A stretch of DNA of 64,000 bases, from NCBI RefSeq assembly GCF_001411495.1, contig NZ_CP012983.1, positions 682,001-746,000 of the forward strand, given 5' to 3'. The stretch comes from Burkholderia cepacia ATCC 25416 (GTDB lineage: Bacteria > Pseudomonadota > Gammaproteobacteria > Burkholderiales > Burkholderiaceae). This document shows positions 36,641-46,700 of the stretch, piece after piece. The translations under genes were made by a program, and so were the position numbers. The notes under the pieces are model-generated. The model searched no databases. It saw nothing but the letters and a program-made list of their open reading frames with translations, and was not told where the DNA came from. Within the stretch, counting starts at the first letter, position 1; every line of letters starts with the position of its first letter.

Positions 36641-37888
36641 TCAGTGCACACCCGTCGACGGCTCGCTGTCCTGCCAGCGGCGCATCAGGCCGTTCGACGG
36701 CACGGTTTCGTCGAGCAGCTTGCGGGCCGTTTCGACGCCCGCGACCGGCAGGCCGGCCGGATCGAGCAGGCCGATCTGCACGAGCACGCTCGCCTGATCC
36801 CAGTAGATATGCTCGTGATAGAGCTTGTCGCCGCGAAACTTGACGATCGCGACGAGTGGAATCTCGACGCGCTTGCCGGTGGGCGCGACGCCCGGCAGCA
36901 TCCAGTCGATCTCGGTGGTGTGCGTGAAGCAGAACAGCAGCTCGTCGACGACCTGGCTCGCGCCGATCGTGCGCGAGATCGGCGTGATCGTCGTGTCGGG
37001 CGGATTCGCATGCACGAAGTGATGCGTGTAGAAGCGCTTGAGCTCGTCGTGGCCGACGCCGCCCGTCAGCGTCGGAACATGGTTGACGTACGGCTCGGCG
37101 ACCATCGTCGCCATCGTGGCATCGACGTTGCGCGTGGCGAATTCGTGTTCGAGATGCGCTTCCCACAGTGTGGACAGGTCGTAGTGCGGGCCGAGCGCGG
37201 CGCGGAACGCGGCGATCGCGCGCTGGTGGGCCATCACCGCGGCGGCCTTGTCGAAATGATCGCCGCCGACGCGGGCGAACGCGTGATCGACGCCCGGATA
37301 CACATACACTTCGACGCCGTCGCGGCCGGCCAGCGCGTCGGCGATGCGCTGCTGCGCGTCGGGCGGGCAGAAGCGGTCCAGCCCCGCGATCTGCAGCACG
37401 AGCCGGCCCTGCAGGTGCGCGGCCTCGTCCAGCGCCTGCTCGATGCCCACGCCGTAGTAGCTGACCGCCGCGGCCACGCCCGGCAGCCGGCACGCGGCGA
37501 GATAGGCGAGCTTGCCGCCGAGGCAGTAGCCGAGCACGCCGGTTTCGCCCGTGCATTCCGGCTGCTGCCTGAGCGCGTCCAGCGCGGCACCGATGTCCTC
37601 GACGCCCTTGTCCTCGTCGAATTCGCGATACAGGGCCATCGCGCGCTCGACATCGGCTGCCGCATGGCCGAGCTCGATCCCCGGCGCCTGGCGCCAGAAC
37701 AGGTCGGGCACGAGCACTGTATAGCCTTCCTCCGCGTAGTAGTCGGCGGCCTCCCGCATCGTCGCGTTCGCGCCGAAGATCTCGTGACACAGCACGATGC
37801 CCGGCCCCTTGCCGCCGGCCGGCGTGCTCAGGTAGGCGCGAAACGTTCCGCCGTCCGGCGACGGAATGTCGATGTGACGTCCTTTCAT
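36641..37888 (-). CDS. Dienelactone hydrolase-like domain fused to a SnoaL/NTF2-like domain
   Basis: A 415-residue two-domain protein. Residues 1-235 are a DLH alpha/beta hydrolase with the nucleophile Cys122 in LGYCLGGK and the catalytic His in YPGVDHAFAR. Residues 255-395 look like a SnoaL/NTF2-like fold (LWEAHLEHEFATRNVDATMA; CFTHTTEIDWMLPG). The ATG at 37888 is preferred over 37909 because GGAGGG lies 5 bp before it. It is the first gene of the operon, divergent from the AraC regulator. In indole-oxidation clusters a protein of this kind is thought to act on 3-hydroxyindolin-2-one; that role here is inference. Confidence 0.8.
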   Translation of the reverse strand: MKGRHIDIPSPDGGTFRAYLSTPAGGKGPGIVLCHEIFGANATMREAADYYAEEGYTVLVPDLFWRQAPGIELGHAAADVERAMALYREFDEDKGVEDIGAALDALRQQPECTGETGVLGYCLGGKLAYLAACRLPGVAAAVSYYGVGIEQALDEAAHLQGRLVLQIAGLDRFCPPDAQQRIADALAGRDGVEVYVYPGVDHAFARVGGDHFDKAAAVMAHQRAIAAFRAALGPHYDLSTLWEAHLEHEFATRNVDATMATMVAEPYVNHVPTLTGGVGHDELKRFYTHHFVHANPPDTTITPISRTIGASQVVDELLFCFTHTTEIDWMLPGVAPTGKRVEIPLVAIVKFRGDKLYHEHIYWDQASVLVQIGLLDPAGLPVAGVETARKLLDETVPSNGLMRRWQDSEPSTGVH

Positions 37889-38240
37889 CTGTCCCTCCGT
37901 TGAATTCATTGCTGCGACGAGCCCAGTATTGGCGGACGAAACGTGCGCTTCTATCCGCTTTCTTCGGCCGGTATCCGCGAATTCCGGAAACCTGCGGCAC
38001 CGGCCGCCGCGCGTGGGCAGGCGCGCGGCCGACTGCGGGTATGTGCGGATGCGGAAAGCCCGCACAGTTTTCTACGATGCGCGAACGGTCCGTTTCTTGC
38101 GTCGTTTGCGCGGGACTTGCGTGCTTTGGCGGCCGGACTGTCCGGATACTCCGGGCGCTATCCGGATCGTGCGGCGAATGCCCCCGCACCGGGAACGCAT
38201 GCACGGCGCGAGTGCAACCGAGCATGACGGGAGAACATCG
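37889..38240. promoter_or_regulatory. Divergent promoter region of the catabolic operon, with inverted repeat
   Basis: 352 bp between the DLH-SnoaL operon and the AraC gene. TCCGGATA (38141-38148) and TATCCGGA (38159-38166) form a perfect 8-bp inverted repeat with a 10-bp spacer, 75 bp before the AraC start, a plausible binding site for that regulator. Confidence 0.4.
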
Positions 38241-39266
38241 ATGGCGCAATTTTCCGGAACGGGCTGGCTGGCCGACACCGCCTGTTTCAATCACGACAAC
38301 CTGCTGCTGCAGTCGAACGATGTCGACGAGGTGCGCGCGCGTGTCGCCGACGTCTTCAAGCCGCACCGGCTCACGCCGACCGGCGAATCGCGCGCGCTGC
38401 ACAGCTGCATGCATCATGCGCGTTGGGGCAACCTGTCGTTGAACCTGCTCGATTACGGCGGCGGGGTCAGCATCGAGCCCGGGCCGCTCGAGCACTTCTT
38501 CCTGTTGCAGATCCCGCTGCGCGGCGACGCGGAGATCGAGTGCGGATCGGCAAGTTTCGTGTCGTCGCCGGGCACCGCGTCGTTGATCTCGCCGACGCTG
38601 CCGCTGAAGATGCGCTGGGGCGACGCGTGTCCGCAAGTCATCGTGCGCATCGAGCGCGAAGTGATGGAGCGCCATGCGCAGCGGCATTTCGGCGACGACC
38701 GGCGCGCACCGGTCGAATTCGAACCGGCATTCAACCTGTCGTCGTCGCAAGGGGCGTGTCTCGCGCAGTTGCTGCCGGTCCTCGCCGGCGCGATCGCGAC
38801 GGACGCGCATCCGCTGCGTCATCCGCTCGCGTTCGAGCCGCTCGAATCGACGCTGCTCAACCTGCTGCTGCACGGCCACCCGAACAGCGCGCGCAACGGC
38901 ACGCGGCACCTGCCGGTGGCGCTCGCACCGTTCTATGTGCGGCGCGTCGAGGATTACATTCGCGCCCATCTCGACGAGCCGCTGACGATCGAGCGGCTCG
39001 CCGACCTCGCCGGCGTGAGCCCGAGCACGCTGTTCGCCGGCTTCCGCCATCGCCACGGGATCACGCCGATGGGCTTCGTGCGGCAGTTGCGGCTGCAACG
39101 TGTGCGCGAGGAACTGCTGGCCGACGAGTCGCCGGGGCTCGCATCGGTGACGGACATCGCGCTGAAATGGGGCTTCGCGCACCTCGGGCGATTCGCGATC
39201 GAGTACAAGCGGGCGTTCGGCGAGTCGCCGTCGGCGACGCTCAGGATGCGGCGCGTGCGCGCCTAG
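38241..39266 (+). CDS. AraC family transcriptional regulator
   Basis: A 341-residue regulator with an AraC-binding-like N-terminal domain (1-200; LEHFFLLQIPLRGDAEIECG) and a C-terminal double helix-turn-helix (235-335; RLADLAGVSPSTLFAGFRHR and VTDIALKWGFAHLGRFAIEY). The ATG at 38241 has GGGAGA upstream. Divergent from the monooxygenase operon, it is the probable activator, responding to the aromatic substrate. A clear terminator follows at 39395-39425. Confidence 0.9.
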   Translation: MAQFSGTGWLADTACFNHDNLLLQSNDVDEVRARVADVFKPHRLTPTGESRALHSCMHHARWGNLSLNLLDYGGGVSIEPGPLEHFFLLQIPLRGDAEIECGSASFVSSPGTASLISPTLPLKMRWGDACPQVIVRIEREVMERHAQRHFGDDRRAPVEFEPAFNLSSSQGACLAQLLPVLAGAIATDAHPLRHPLAFEPLESTLLNLLLHGHPNSARNGTRHLPVALAPFYVRRVEDYIRAHLDEPLTIERLADLAGVSPSTLFAGFRHRHGITPMGFVRQLRLQRVREELLADESPGLASVTDIALKWGFAHLGRFAIEYKRAFGESPSATLRMRRVRA

Positions 39267-39394
39267 TACCGCCGACGGCAGCCCACGGCCGTTCCCGGGG
39301 CGCATGCAGCCTGGCGTTCCCGTCTTTCATCTGCCTTCCTCGCGGGCCGCCGCACGGATCGATCCCGCGCCGGCCCCGCCTCCAACGCGCCAAA

Positions 39395-39425
39395 CGCCGG
39401 CTTTTCCCGCTGGCGCACTTTTTTT
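39395..39425 (+). terminator. Rho-independent terminator after the AraC gene
   Basis: Stem CGCCGGC (39395-39401) with GCTGGCG (39409-39415), one G-T wobble, 7-nt loop, then CAC and seven T at 39419-39425. It separates the AraC gene from the TonB receptor gene. Confidence 0.8.
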
Positions 39426-39614
39426 AAAGACTCCGTTACGTTCGCCCGGTATGATCGCTGCGCTCGCGAACGACGCCATTGGCCGTTGCATGCCGACTCG
39501 CGCGTAACCAGCATCGCCAGCATGACAACACGGGGCGGACGCCGGCGGTGCGTCGCGTCGCGATCGGGCCGCGATCGGGTCGAATCGGCCACCAGCACGA
39601 CGGAGCATGGAACG

Positions 39615-41792
39615 ATGGTAACGGGGACGGGCGCGGCGAAACGCGCGATGGTGATCGCCGCCGGAAGCGCGTTGTACGTGGCGGCAGCGGGCGGCGCGCA
39701 CGCGCAGGCATCGGGTGCGGCAGCGCCGCTGGCGACCGTGCTGCCGGAAATCGACGTAACGGGGAAGGGCGACCGCTCGTCGAGCGGGCTCGTCGGGCTG
39801 CGCACCACGGCCGGCACGAAAACCGACACGCCGGTGGCAGAAGTGCCGCAGACGATCAACATCGTGACCGCGCAGCAGATCGAGATGACCGGCGCGACCG
39901 ACCTGAACCAGGCGCTGCGCTACGTGCCGGGATTCGCGACGTTCGGCGCCGACAGCCGCACCGACTCGTATGCGGCGCTGCGCGGCTTCACGCCGACGCT
40001 GTACGTCGACGGCGTGGCCGCGCCGCATACGGCCGTGATCGCGGACTGGCGCGTCGACCCGTACACGATCGACTCGATCGCGGTGCTGCGCGGGCCGACG
40101 TCGGTGCTGTACGGCGCGGGCGAGCCCGGCGCGATCGTCGACGCGCACACGAAGCTCGCCGACGGCGAACGCGTCCGTGAAGCCGGCGTGCAGATCGGCA
40201 ACGACGCGCGCAAGCAATTCATGGTCGATGTCGGCGATACGCTCGACCCGGACGGCCGGTACGCGTATCGCTTCGCCGGCGTGGCGCGCGACGGCAACGC
40301 GGAAACCGGCCCGAACGGCGACCGTCGCGTCGCGCTGGCGCCGTCGTTCCGCTGGCGGCCGAACGCCGACACGTCGCTGACGCTCTCGGCGACGTTCCTG
40401 CAGGACAGCGGCGATATTTCGTCGAACTTCCTGCCGGCGTCGGGCACGGTGCTGCCGAACCCGAACGGCCGCCTGTCGCAGGACATCTACATGGGCGACC
40501 CCGGGTTCAACGACTACCGGAAGAAGCAGTGGTCGCTCGGCTACGCGCTGGAGCACCGCGTGAACGCGATCTGGTCGCTGCACCAGGACGTGCGCTGGTC
40601 GCACCTGTCGCTCGACGACGCGACGGTGTTCGGCAACGGCTTCGCGCCCCGCAGCACCACCAACATGATGCGTACCGCGGGGCTGTTCCAGCTCAACTAC
40701 AGCCGGCTCGACATCGACAACCACGCGCAGGCCCGCTTCGGCACGGGGCCGCTCGAACATACGCTGCTGCTCGGCGCGCAATACGACCGGCAGACGACGA
40801 CCAACAGCGTGTGGCTTGCGATCGCGCCGTCGCTCAACCTGTATCACCCCGTGTACCGGCCCGTCACGGACGCGATTTTCTCCGGCCCGACGTCGCTCGG
40901 CCACGTCGACCAGTACACGGCGATGAACACGTTCGGTGTATACGCGCAAGACCAGATCCGCTGGAAGCGCTGGACGCTGACGCTCGGCGGCCGCGAGGAT
41001 TTCGTCAATGCGCGGTTCGACGACCGGACGGCCGGCAAGCAGGCGCGGCAGGACGTCAGTGCATTCTCCGGGCGCGTCGGGCTCACCTATCGGGGCGACG
41101 CCGGGCTGTCGCCGTATGTGAGCCATTCGACGTCGTTCGATCCCGTCATCGGCGTGCGGTTGTATGGTGGCGGGCTGCCGAAGCCGACACGCGGCACGCA
41201 GACGGAAGCCGGGTTGCGCTGGCAGCCGCCGGGCCGGAACCTGATGCTGAGTGCGGCCCTCTACCAGATCGACCAGATCAACGTCGTGACGCCGACGCCG
41301 GTCAGTCTCGACCCGACCGGCACGACGTCCGTGCAGACCGGCAAGGTGCGCTCGCGCGGGATCGAGCTGAGCGCGGTCGGCAAGATCACCCGCGAGCTGT
41401 CGGTCGTCGCGTCGTACGTCCATCAGGACGTCAAGAACGTGCAGGCGAACGACGCGTCGCTGAACCACTGGCCGGTGGCCGTGCCGCTGCCGCGGCAGAT
41501 GGCTTCGATGTGGGCCGACTGGACCTGGCGCACGGGCGCGCTGTCGGGCCTCGGGCTCGGCGGCGGCGTGCGTTACCAGAGCGCGTCGGCGGGCGCGCCC
41601 GACAACTCGCTGACGGTGCCGAGCGTGACGCTGGTCGACCTGGCGCTGCACTACGAGATGCCGCACTGGCGGTTCGCGCTGAACGTCGCGAACCTGTTCG
41701 ACCGGCGTTATGTCAGCGGTTGCCAGTCGTATAACGTGTGTGTGTTCGGCAACGAGCGGACCGTGCTCGCCAGCGCGAAATACAACTGGTAG
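39615..41792 (+). CDS. TonB-dependent siderophore receptor
   Basis: About 725 residues. Signal peptide ending GGAHAQA, TonB-box-like LPEIDVTG near 45, plug domain (VPQTINIVTAQQIEMTGATD; VLRGPTSVLYGAGEPGAIVD) and a 22-strand barrel closing at ASAKYNW. The pattern is that of the FhuE/FoxA/FpvA group of ferric siderophore receptors. The ATG at 39615 is selected because the signal peptide begins there. No biosynthesis genes are adjacent, so it probably serves a xenosiderophore. No clear Fur box was identified. Confidence 0.9.
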   Translation: MVTGTGAAKRAMVIAAGSALYVAAAGGAHAQASGAAAPLATVLPEIDVTGKGDRSSSGLVGLRTTAGTKTDTPVAEVPQTINIVTAQQIEMTGATDLNQALRYVPGFATFGADSRTDSYAALRGFTPTLYVDGVAAPHTAVIADWRVDPYTIDSIAVLRGPTSVLYGAGEPGAIVDAHTKLADGERVREAGVQIGNDARKQFMVDVGDTLDPDGRYAYRFAGVARDGNAETGPNGDRRVALAPSFRWRPNADTSLTLSATFLQDSGDISSNFLPASGTVLPNPNGRLSQDIYMGDPGFNDYRKKQWSLGYALEHRVNAIWSLHQDVRWSHLSLDDATVFGNGFAPRSTTNMMRTAGLFQLNYSRLDIDNHAQARFGTGPLEHTLLLGAQYDRQTTTNSVWLAIAPSLNLYHPVYRPVTDAIFSGPTSLGHVDQYTAMNTFGVYAQDQIRWKRWTLTLGGREDFVNARFDDRTAGKQARQDVSAFSGRVGLTYRGDAGLSPYVSHSTSFDPVIGVRLYGGGLPKPTRGTQTEAGLRWQPPGRNLMLSAALYQIDQINVVTPTPVSLDPTGTTSVQTGKVRSRGIELSAVGKITRELSVVASYVHQDVKNVQANDASLNHWPVAVPLPRQMASMWADWTWRTGALSGLGLGGGVRYQSASAGAPDNSLTVPSVTLVDLALHYEMPHWRFALNVANLFDRRYVSGCQSYNVCVFGNERTVLASAKYNW

Positions 41793-41814
41793 GCGCGAGC
41801 GCGCGGAACGCGTC

Positions 41815-42621
41815 CTACGCGTCGCGTTGCGGCTCCCGGCGCGCGGCGCGTTCACCGGCGTGGCGCTGGCGCCGCCACTCGGTCGGCGTGAGGCCGAAAC
41901 GTTCGCGGAATGCGGTGGCGAAATTCGCCGGCGTGGAAAAACCGATCTCCTTCGCGATGCTGGCAATGCTGAGCGACGTCGAATCCAGCAGATCCTGCGC
42001 GATCCTCAGCCGCTCGTGCCGCAGATACTCGAACACCGTCTGGCCGAGATTGTCGCGAAACGCCCGCGACAGCCGCTTTTCATGCGTGCCGACCGCGCGT
42101 GCCAGTTGTTCCACCGTCGGCGGATCGTTCAGCGTCCGCGCCAGGTGGCGGATGGCCGCGCGCACGATGATGTCGTCGTCCTTGCCGGTCACGAACACGC
42201 TTTCCGTGTCGACGGGCCGCTCGCGCGTCGCCCGCGCGAGCTGCACGCGAATCCGCGCGAGCACTTCGGCCGGCTCGAACGGCTTCACCACGTAGTCGAC
42301 GCAGCCGATCTCGAACCCCTCGAGGCGTTCGTGCAACGCGCCCGCCACGGTCAGGAAGATGACAGGAATCGCGCACGTCAGCGGATCGGCGGCCAGCAGC
42401 CGGCACGCGGTGAAGCCGTCCATGCGCGGCATCCGGACATCCATCAGGATCAGGTCGGGCATGAGCGCCTGCGCACGCTGGCACGCCTGCAGCCCGTCGG
42501 ATGCAATGCTGATCCGGCACCCGGTGCCGCGCAGGATGTCGATCAGCAAGCGAAGCTGGTCGGGCTGATCGTCGACGATCAGGATATGGGCGTCGCCCAA
42601 TGCGGAGGTCGATGGATGCAT
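41815..42621 (-). CDS. Orphan response regulator with AraC-type output domain
   Basis: A 268-residue protein: receiver domain 1-125 with the acidic pair DD (17-18), phospho-acceptor Asp61 in LILMDVRMPRMDGF and the conserved Lys in DYVVKPFEP. It is followed by an AraC/XylS DNA-binding domain (160-255; SIASIAKEIGFSTPANFATA). No histidine kinase gene is adjacent. It is convergent with the TonB receptor, 22 bp apart. Confidence 0.9.
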   Translation of the reverse strand: MHPSTSALGDAHILIVDDQPDQLRLLIDILRGTGCRISIASDGLQACQRAQALMPDLILMDVRMPRMDGFTACRLLAADPLTCAIPVIFLTVAGALHERLEGFEIGCVDYVVKPFEPAEVLARIRVQLARATRERPVDTESVFVTGKDDDIIVRAAIRHLARTLNDPPTVEQLARAVGTHEKRLSRAFRDNLGQTVFEYLRHERLRIAQDLLDSTSLSIASIAKEIGFSTPANFATAFRERFGLTPTEWRRQRHAGERAARREPQRDA

Positions 42622-43766
42622 CGTGCACCTGTTCTGGAATGGCTGCTGGCTGCGTTCCTGCGGGTGGCCGGCCCGGTTCGGATAATCGTTGGAAACTGCT
42701 CTATGGCAACGCACAAGCGCATCGATATTCGGATTTCGCGCGAACCGCGCGACAGACGACCGGTCGGCGTAATACCCGGCGTTGCTTGTATTGATCGCTG
42801 ATCCGGTAAGGACGCGAAGCGTTGCCGCCGCCGCGCGTGGAAAAGGGTGCGGCTGACCGTGTCGATGCGAGCCGAATTGTAGGGGGATATTTCGATTCTT
42901 GCCAGACGCATTGACTCTATTTACTTCATTCCAGTTTTCTGATTCTTAATCAGATATTGTGATTTGCGTTAGCGATGTGGCACCCTGATGCCTGTCCATT
43001 TCCGCCATTTTCATTCTTGCCCGCACGCGATCGCGCGGCTCGGTGGTTTTTCTGCGGAAATATTTTCGCTGGAATTTGTTTTTAATCCGCTTCGGCAAAG
43101 CATTTGTCCGCTCTACAAAACATCCGGATTAATTCCGGCGCCGCGAAATCGTTTGCGAGATGCGCATTTTTAACGCAACTTATTGAATATATTGGATTTT
43201 ACAATCTATAAAGAATGTCGCCTTCAATAATTTAAGTGCGTGTCTCATAATTCGTCCGAACTTTGAACGCAGGGTTGCACGGGGCAGCACAAGGCACGGA
43301 GGGTTGTGACGGACGTTGCGTGATTCGGGGCCGTGGCATCAATTGATGCTCGTCCGAACGCATGTCCGTAGCGCTCAGGCGCACGTCCGGTTGCCGTCGA
43401 TGAAATAAAAGAAGCGGGGTTGGTCGCGGTCGGCGCGACATCAAATCAGGGGTGTCCATAACGGCGGGTTGAATCTCCGGATTCAGTCGATGGGTGAATT
43501 CGCCCATATAAAACGATATGCATTCCTAATGCATTAACCGAATTAACGGAACGGGCCGTCACACCAACGGCGTGCCCGGGCTTTCGAACGTCCCGTCGCT
43601 ACGGGCGGGCGATGCGTGTCGCCTTCGGCACGCTCGGGCCGGGCATCGGAATCGGGTTCCGCACTGAAGTCGTAATCGTAATCGCAGTCGCAATCGCATC
43701 TGAATCCTTCAAGCAAATTAAGTAGTCCGTATACAAACCAGACGCTACAAAACGGAGCAGAAGACC
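42622..43766. other. 1.1-kb AT-rich intergenic region before the adhesin gene
   Basis: The non-coding gap between the orphan regulator and the autotransporter. The 42880-43240 part is strongly AT-rich compared with the surrounding DNA and may hold the adhesin promoter and silencing sites. No ORF there looks genuine: frames are short with poor codon character. The stretch 43230-43520 returns to higher GC and could be a remnant of a lost gene or element. A hexamer array is given separately. Confidence 0.5.
43666..43695. repeat. Five imperfect hexanucleotide repeats upstream of the adhesin
   Basis: GAAGTC, GTAATC, GTAATC, GCAGTC, GCAATC in a row (consensus G-N-A-R-T-C), ending 71 bp before the adhesin start codon. 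The copies are diverged, so slippage is possible but not certain. Confidence 0.7.
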
Positions 43767-46700
43767 ATGAAGAGGAAGCAGATTTCGGCGCTCGCCGCCG
43801 CCATGTTCACGGGTGCAGGTGTCCTGATCGCGGGGGCCGCGCATGCGGACAACTTCGTCGACCGCGGCAACCCGGACAACGCGCTGAACGGCCAGTGCAT
43901 CGACGGGACGAACCCGCTGTGCGTGTCGACCAAGAGCGGAAGCTACGTGGCGGTGAGCACGGCAAACGTCACGATGGGGACGAACGCCAGGGCCGGTACC
44001 AGCGGGATCGCGATCGGCGACCAGTCGAATGCGAGCAGCAAGGGCGGCACCAGCAGCGGGGGCGCGATTGCGATCGGCGTCGGTTCGCAGGCGCTGGCAA
44101 ACTCGGCCACGGCGATCGGCACGGTAGCCGTCGCGCAAGGCAATACGTCGCTGGCCGTCGGCCGCCAGTCGGCCGCGGTCGGCGATTTCTCGATGGCGCT
44201 CGGCAACGTCGCCGATGCGCGCGGCACGAGCTCGATCGCACTTGGCCACTCGGCGCTGGCAAGCGGCGACCGTTCGGTTGCGATCGGCGGTGCGAACCCG
44301 ACCTCGAGCGACGGCGTGTCGGCCGGCGCGTCGTACGACGCGGCGACACAGACGCGCGCCGGCGGCACGCAATCCGTGGCGATCGGTGCGGGCGCGCAGA
44401 CGAACGACAACAACCAGGTGGCGATCGGCTCGGGCAGCGTCGGCGCGAGCAACGGCGGCACGCCGGTGTTCGGCGGCACGGCCGCGCCGGTCGGCGGCGC
44501 GGTGTCGTTCGGCGCCATCGGCGCCGAGCGTCAGCTCAAGAACGTCGCGGCGGGCGCGGCCGATACGGATGCCGTCAACGTCCAGCAGCTGAAGAACGTG
44601 AACGGCACGCTCAGCACGAGCATCGCCAACGTCGACGCGCGCGTGACGTCGGTCGGCAATTCGCTGTCGACCACGATTTCGAACGTCGACCAGCGTGTGA
44701 CCAGCGTGGGCAACAGCCTCAGCACCAGCATCGTGACGGCGACGAAGAACGTCGTGAAATACACCGACGATTCGCACGCGGCGATCGCGCTCGACGGCAG
44801 CAACGGCACCACGATCGGCGGCGTCGCGGCCGGTGTCGCCGACACCGATGCGGTCAACGTCGGCCAGCTGAAGGGCAGTGTCGCCCCGCTGCAGACGTCC
44901 ATTTCGACGGCGGCATCGAACATCACGAACCTGCAAAGCAGCGTCACGGACATAAATACATCGCTGAGCACGGCAACCACGAATATCGGCAACCTGCAGG
45001 CGGCCGACGCACGCAACGTCAAGTACGACGGCCAGAGCGGCTTCGATTCGGTGACGTTCGCCGGCACGAACGGCACGACGCTGCACAACGTCGCGGCCGG
45101 TGTCGCCGATACCGACGCGGTGAACGTCGGGCAACTGAACGGCGGCCTGTCGTCGCTCAGCACGAGCGTGACGAACAACCTCAGCACGACGCTCGGCAAC
45201 CTGAGCACGTCGATCACCAACCAGATCGGCGACGCGACGAAGAATGCGGTGCAGTACGACGATGACGCGCACAGCGGCGTGACGCTCGGTGGCAAGGGGG
45301 CGCAGTCGCCGGTCGGCCTGCACAACGTGGCGGACGGCGTTGCCGCGAGCGATGCCGTGAACGTCGGCCAGCTCGGCAAGGCAACCGACTCGCTGAACCA
45401 GTCGATTACGAATGTCGGCAACCAGGTCACGACGAACACGGGCAACATCGCGGCGCTCCAGCAGGACGCGCTTCTGTGGAACACGAACCTCGGCGCATAC
45501 GATGCGAGCCACGGCGGCAACGGCCCGCAACGCATCGGCAACGTCGCGGCCGGCGTCGCTGACACCGATGCGGTCAACGTCGGTCAGCTGAACGGCAGCA
45601 TCGCGCCGCTGCAATCGTCGATCTCGACCGCCGCGTCGAACATCACGAACCTGCAGAGCAACGTCACCGGCATCAACGCATCGCTGAGCACGGCGACCAC
45701 CAACATCAGCAACCTGCAGGCCGCCGACACGCGCAACGTGAAGTACGACGGCCAGAGCGGCTTCGACTCGGTGACGTTCGCCGGCACGAACGGCACGACG
45801 CTGCACAATGTCGCGGCCGGTGTCGCGAACACCGACGCGGTGAACGTCGGGCAACTGAACGGCGGCCTGTCGTCGCTCAGCACGAGCGTGACGAACAACA
45901 TCAATACGACGCTCGGCAACCTGAGCACGTCGATCAACAACCAGATCGGCAACGCGACGAAGAACGCGGTGCAGTACGACGACGATGCGCACAGCGGCGT
46001 GACGCTCGGCGGCAAGGGCGCGCAGTCGCCGGTCGGCCTGCACAACGTGGCGGACGGCACTGCCGCGAGCGACGCCGTGAACGTCGGCCAGCTCGGCAAG
46101 GCAACCGACTCGCTGAACCAGTCGATTACGAACGTCAGCAACAACGTGACGACGCTCGGCAACCAGGTGACGACGAACACGGGCAACATCGCGGCGCTCC
46201 AGCAGGACGCGCTCCAGTGGAACGCGAACCTCGGCACCTACGACGCGAGCCACGGCGCCAACGGCCCGCAACGCATCGGCAACGTCGCGGCCGGCAAGAA
46301 CGGCACGGACGCGGTCAACGTCGACCAGTTGAACGCGGCGATCCAGGACGGCACGAGCCAGCTCGACGCACTCGCCGTGAAGTACGACGACGCGAGCAAG
46401 AAGCAGGTTTCGCTCGGCGCGGGCAACGGCGGGAGCCCGGTGCGCCTGACCAACGTCGCGGAAGGCAACGTCGCGGCCGGCAGCACGGACGCGGTGAACG
46501 GCGCGCAACTGCGCCGTGCAACCGACGGCACGGCGGCCGCGCTGGGCGGCGGTGCGACGGCGAATCCGGACGGCTCGATCAGCGCGCCGGACTATAAGGT
46601 CGGCGGCGGTTCGTTCAACAATGTCGGCGACGCGCTCACGAATCTCGACGGCCGCGTTCTCAACAACACGACGACGCTCGAGAATCACGAAACGCGCCTC

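Noticed and set aside
42988..43173. 61-codon + strand frame in the AT-rich gap
   Set aside because: Atypical composition and no ribosome site; likely chance.
43232..43507. 91-codon frame on - strand upstream of the adhesin
   Set aside because: No domain, no ribosome site; could be a remnant of an older gene or element but nothing identifies it.
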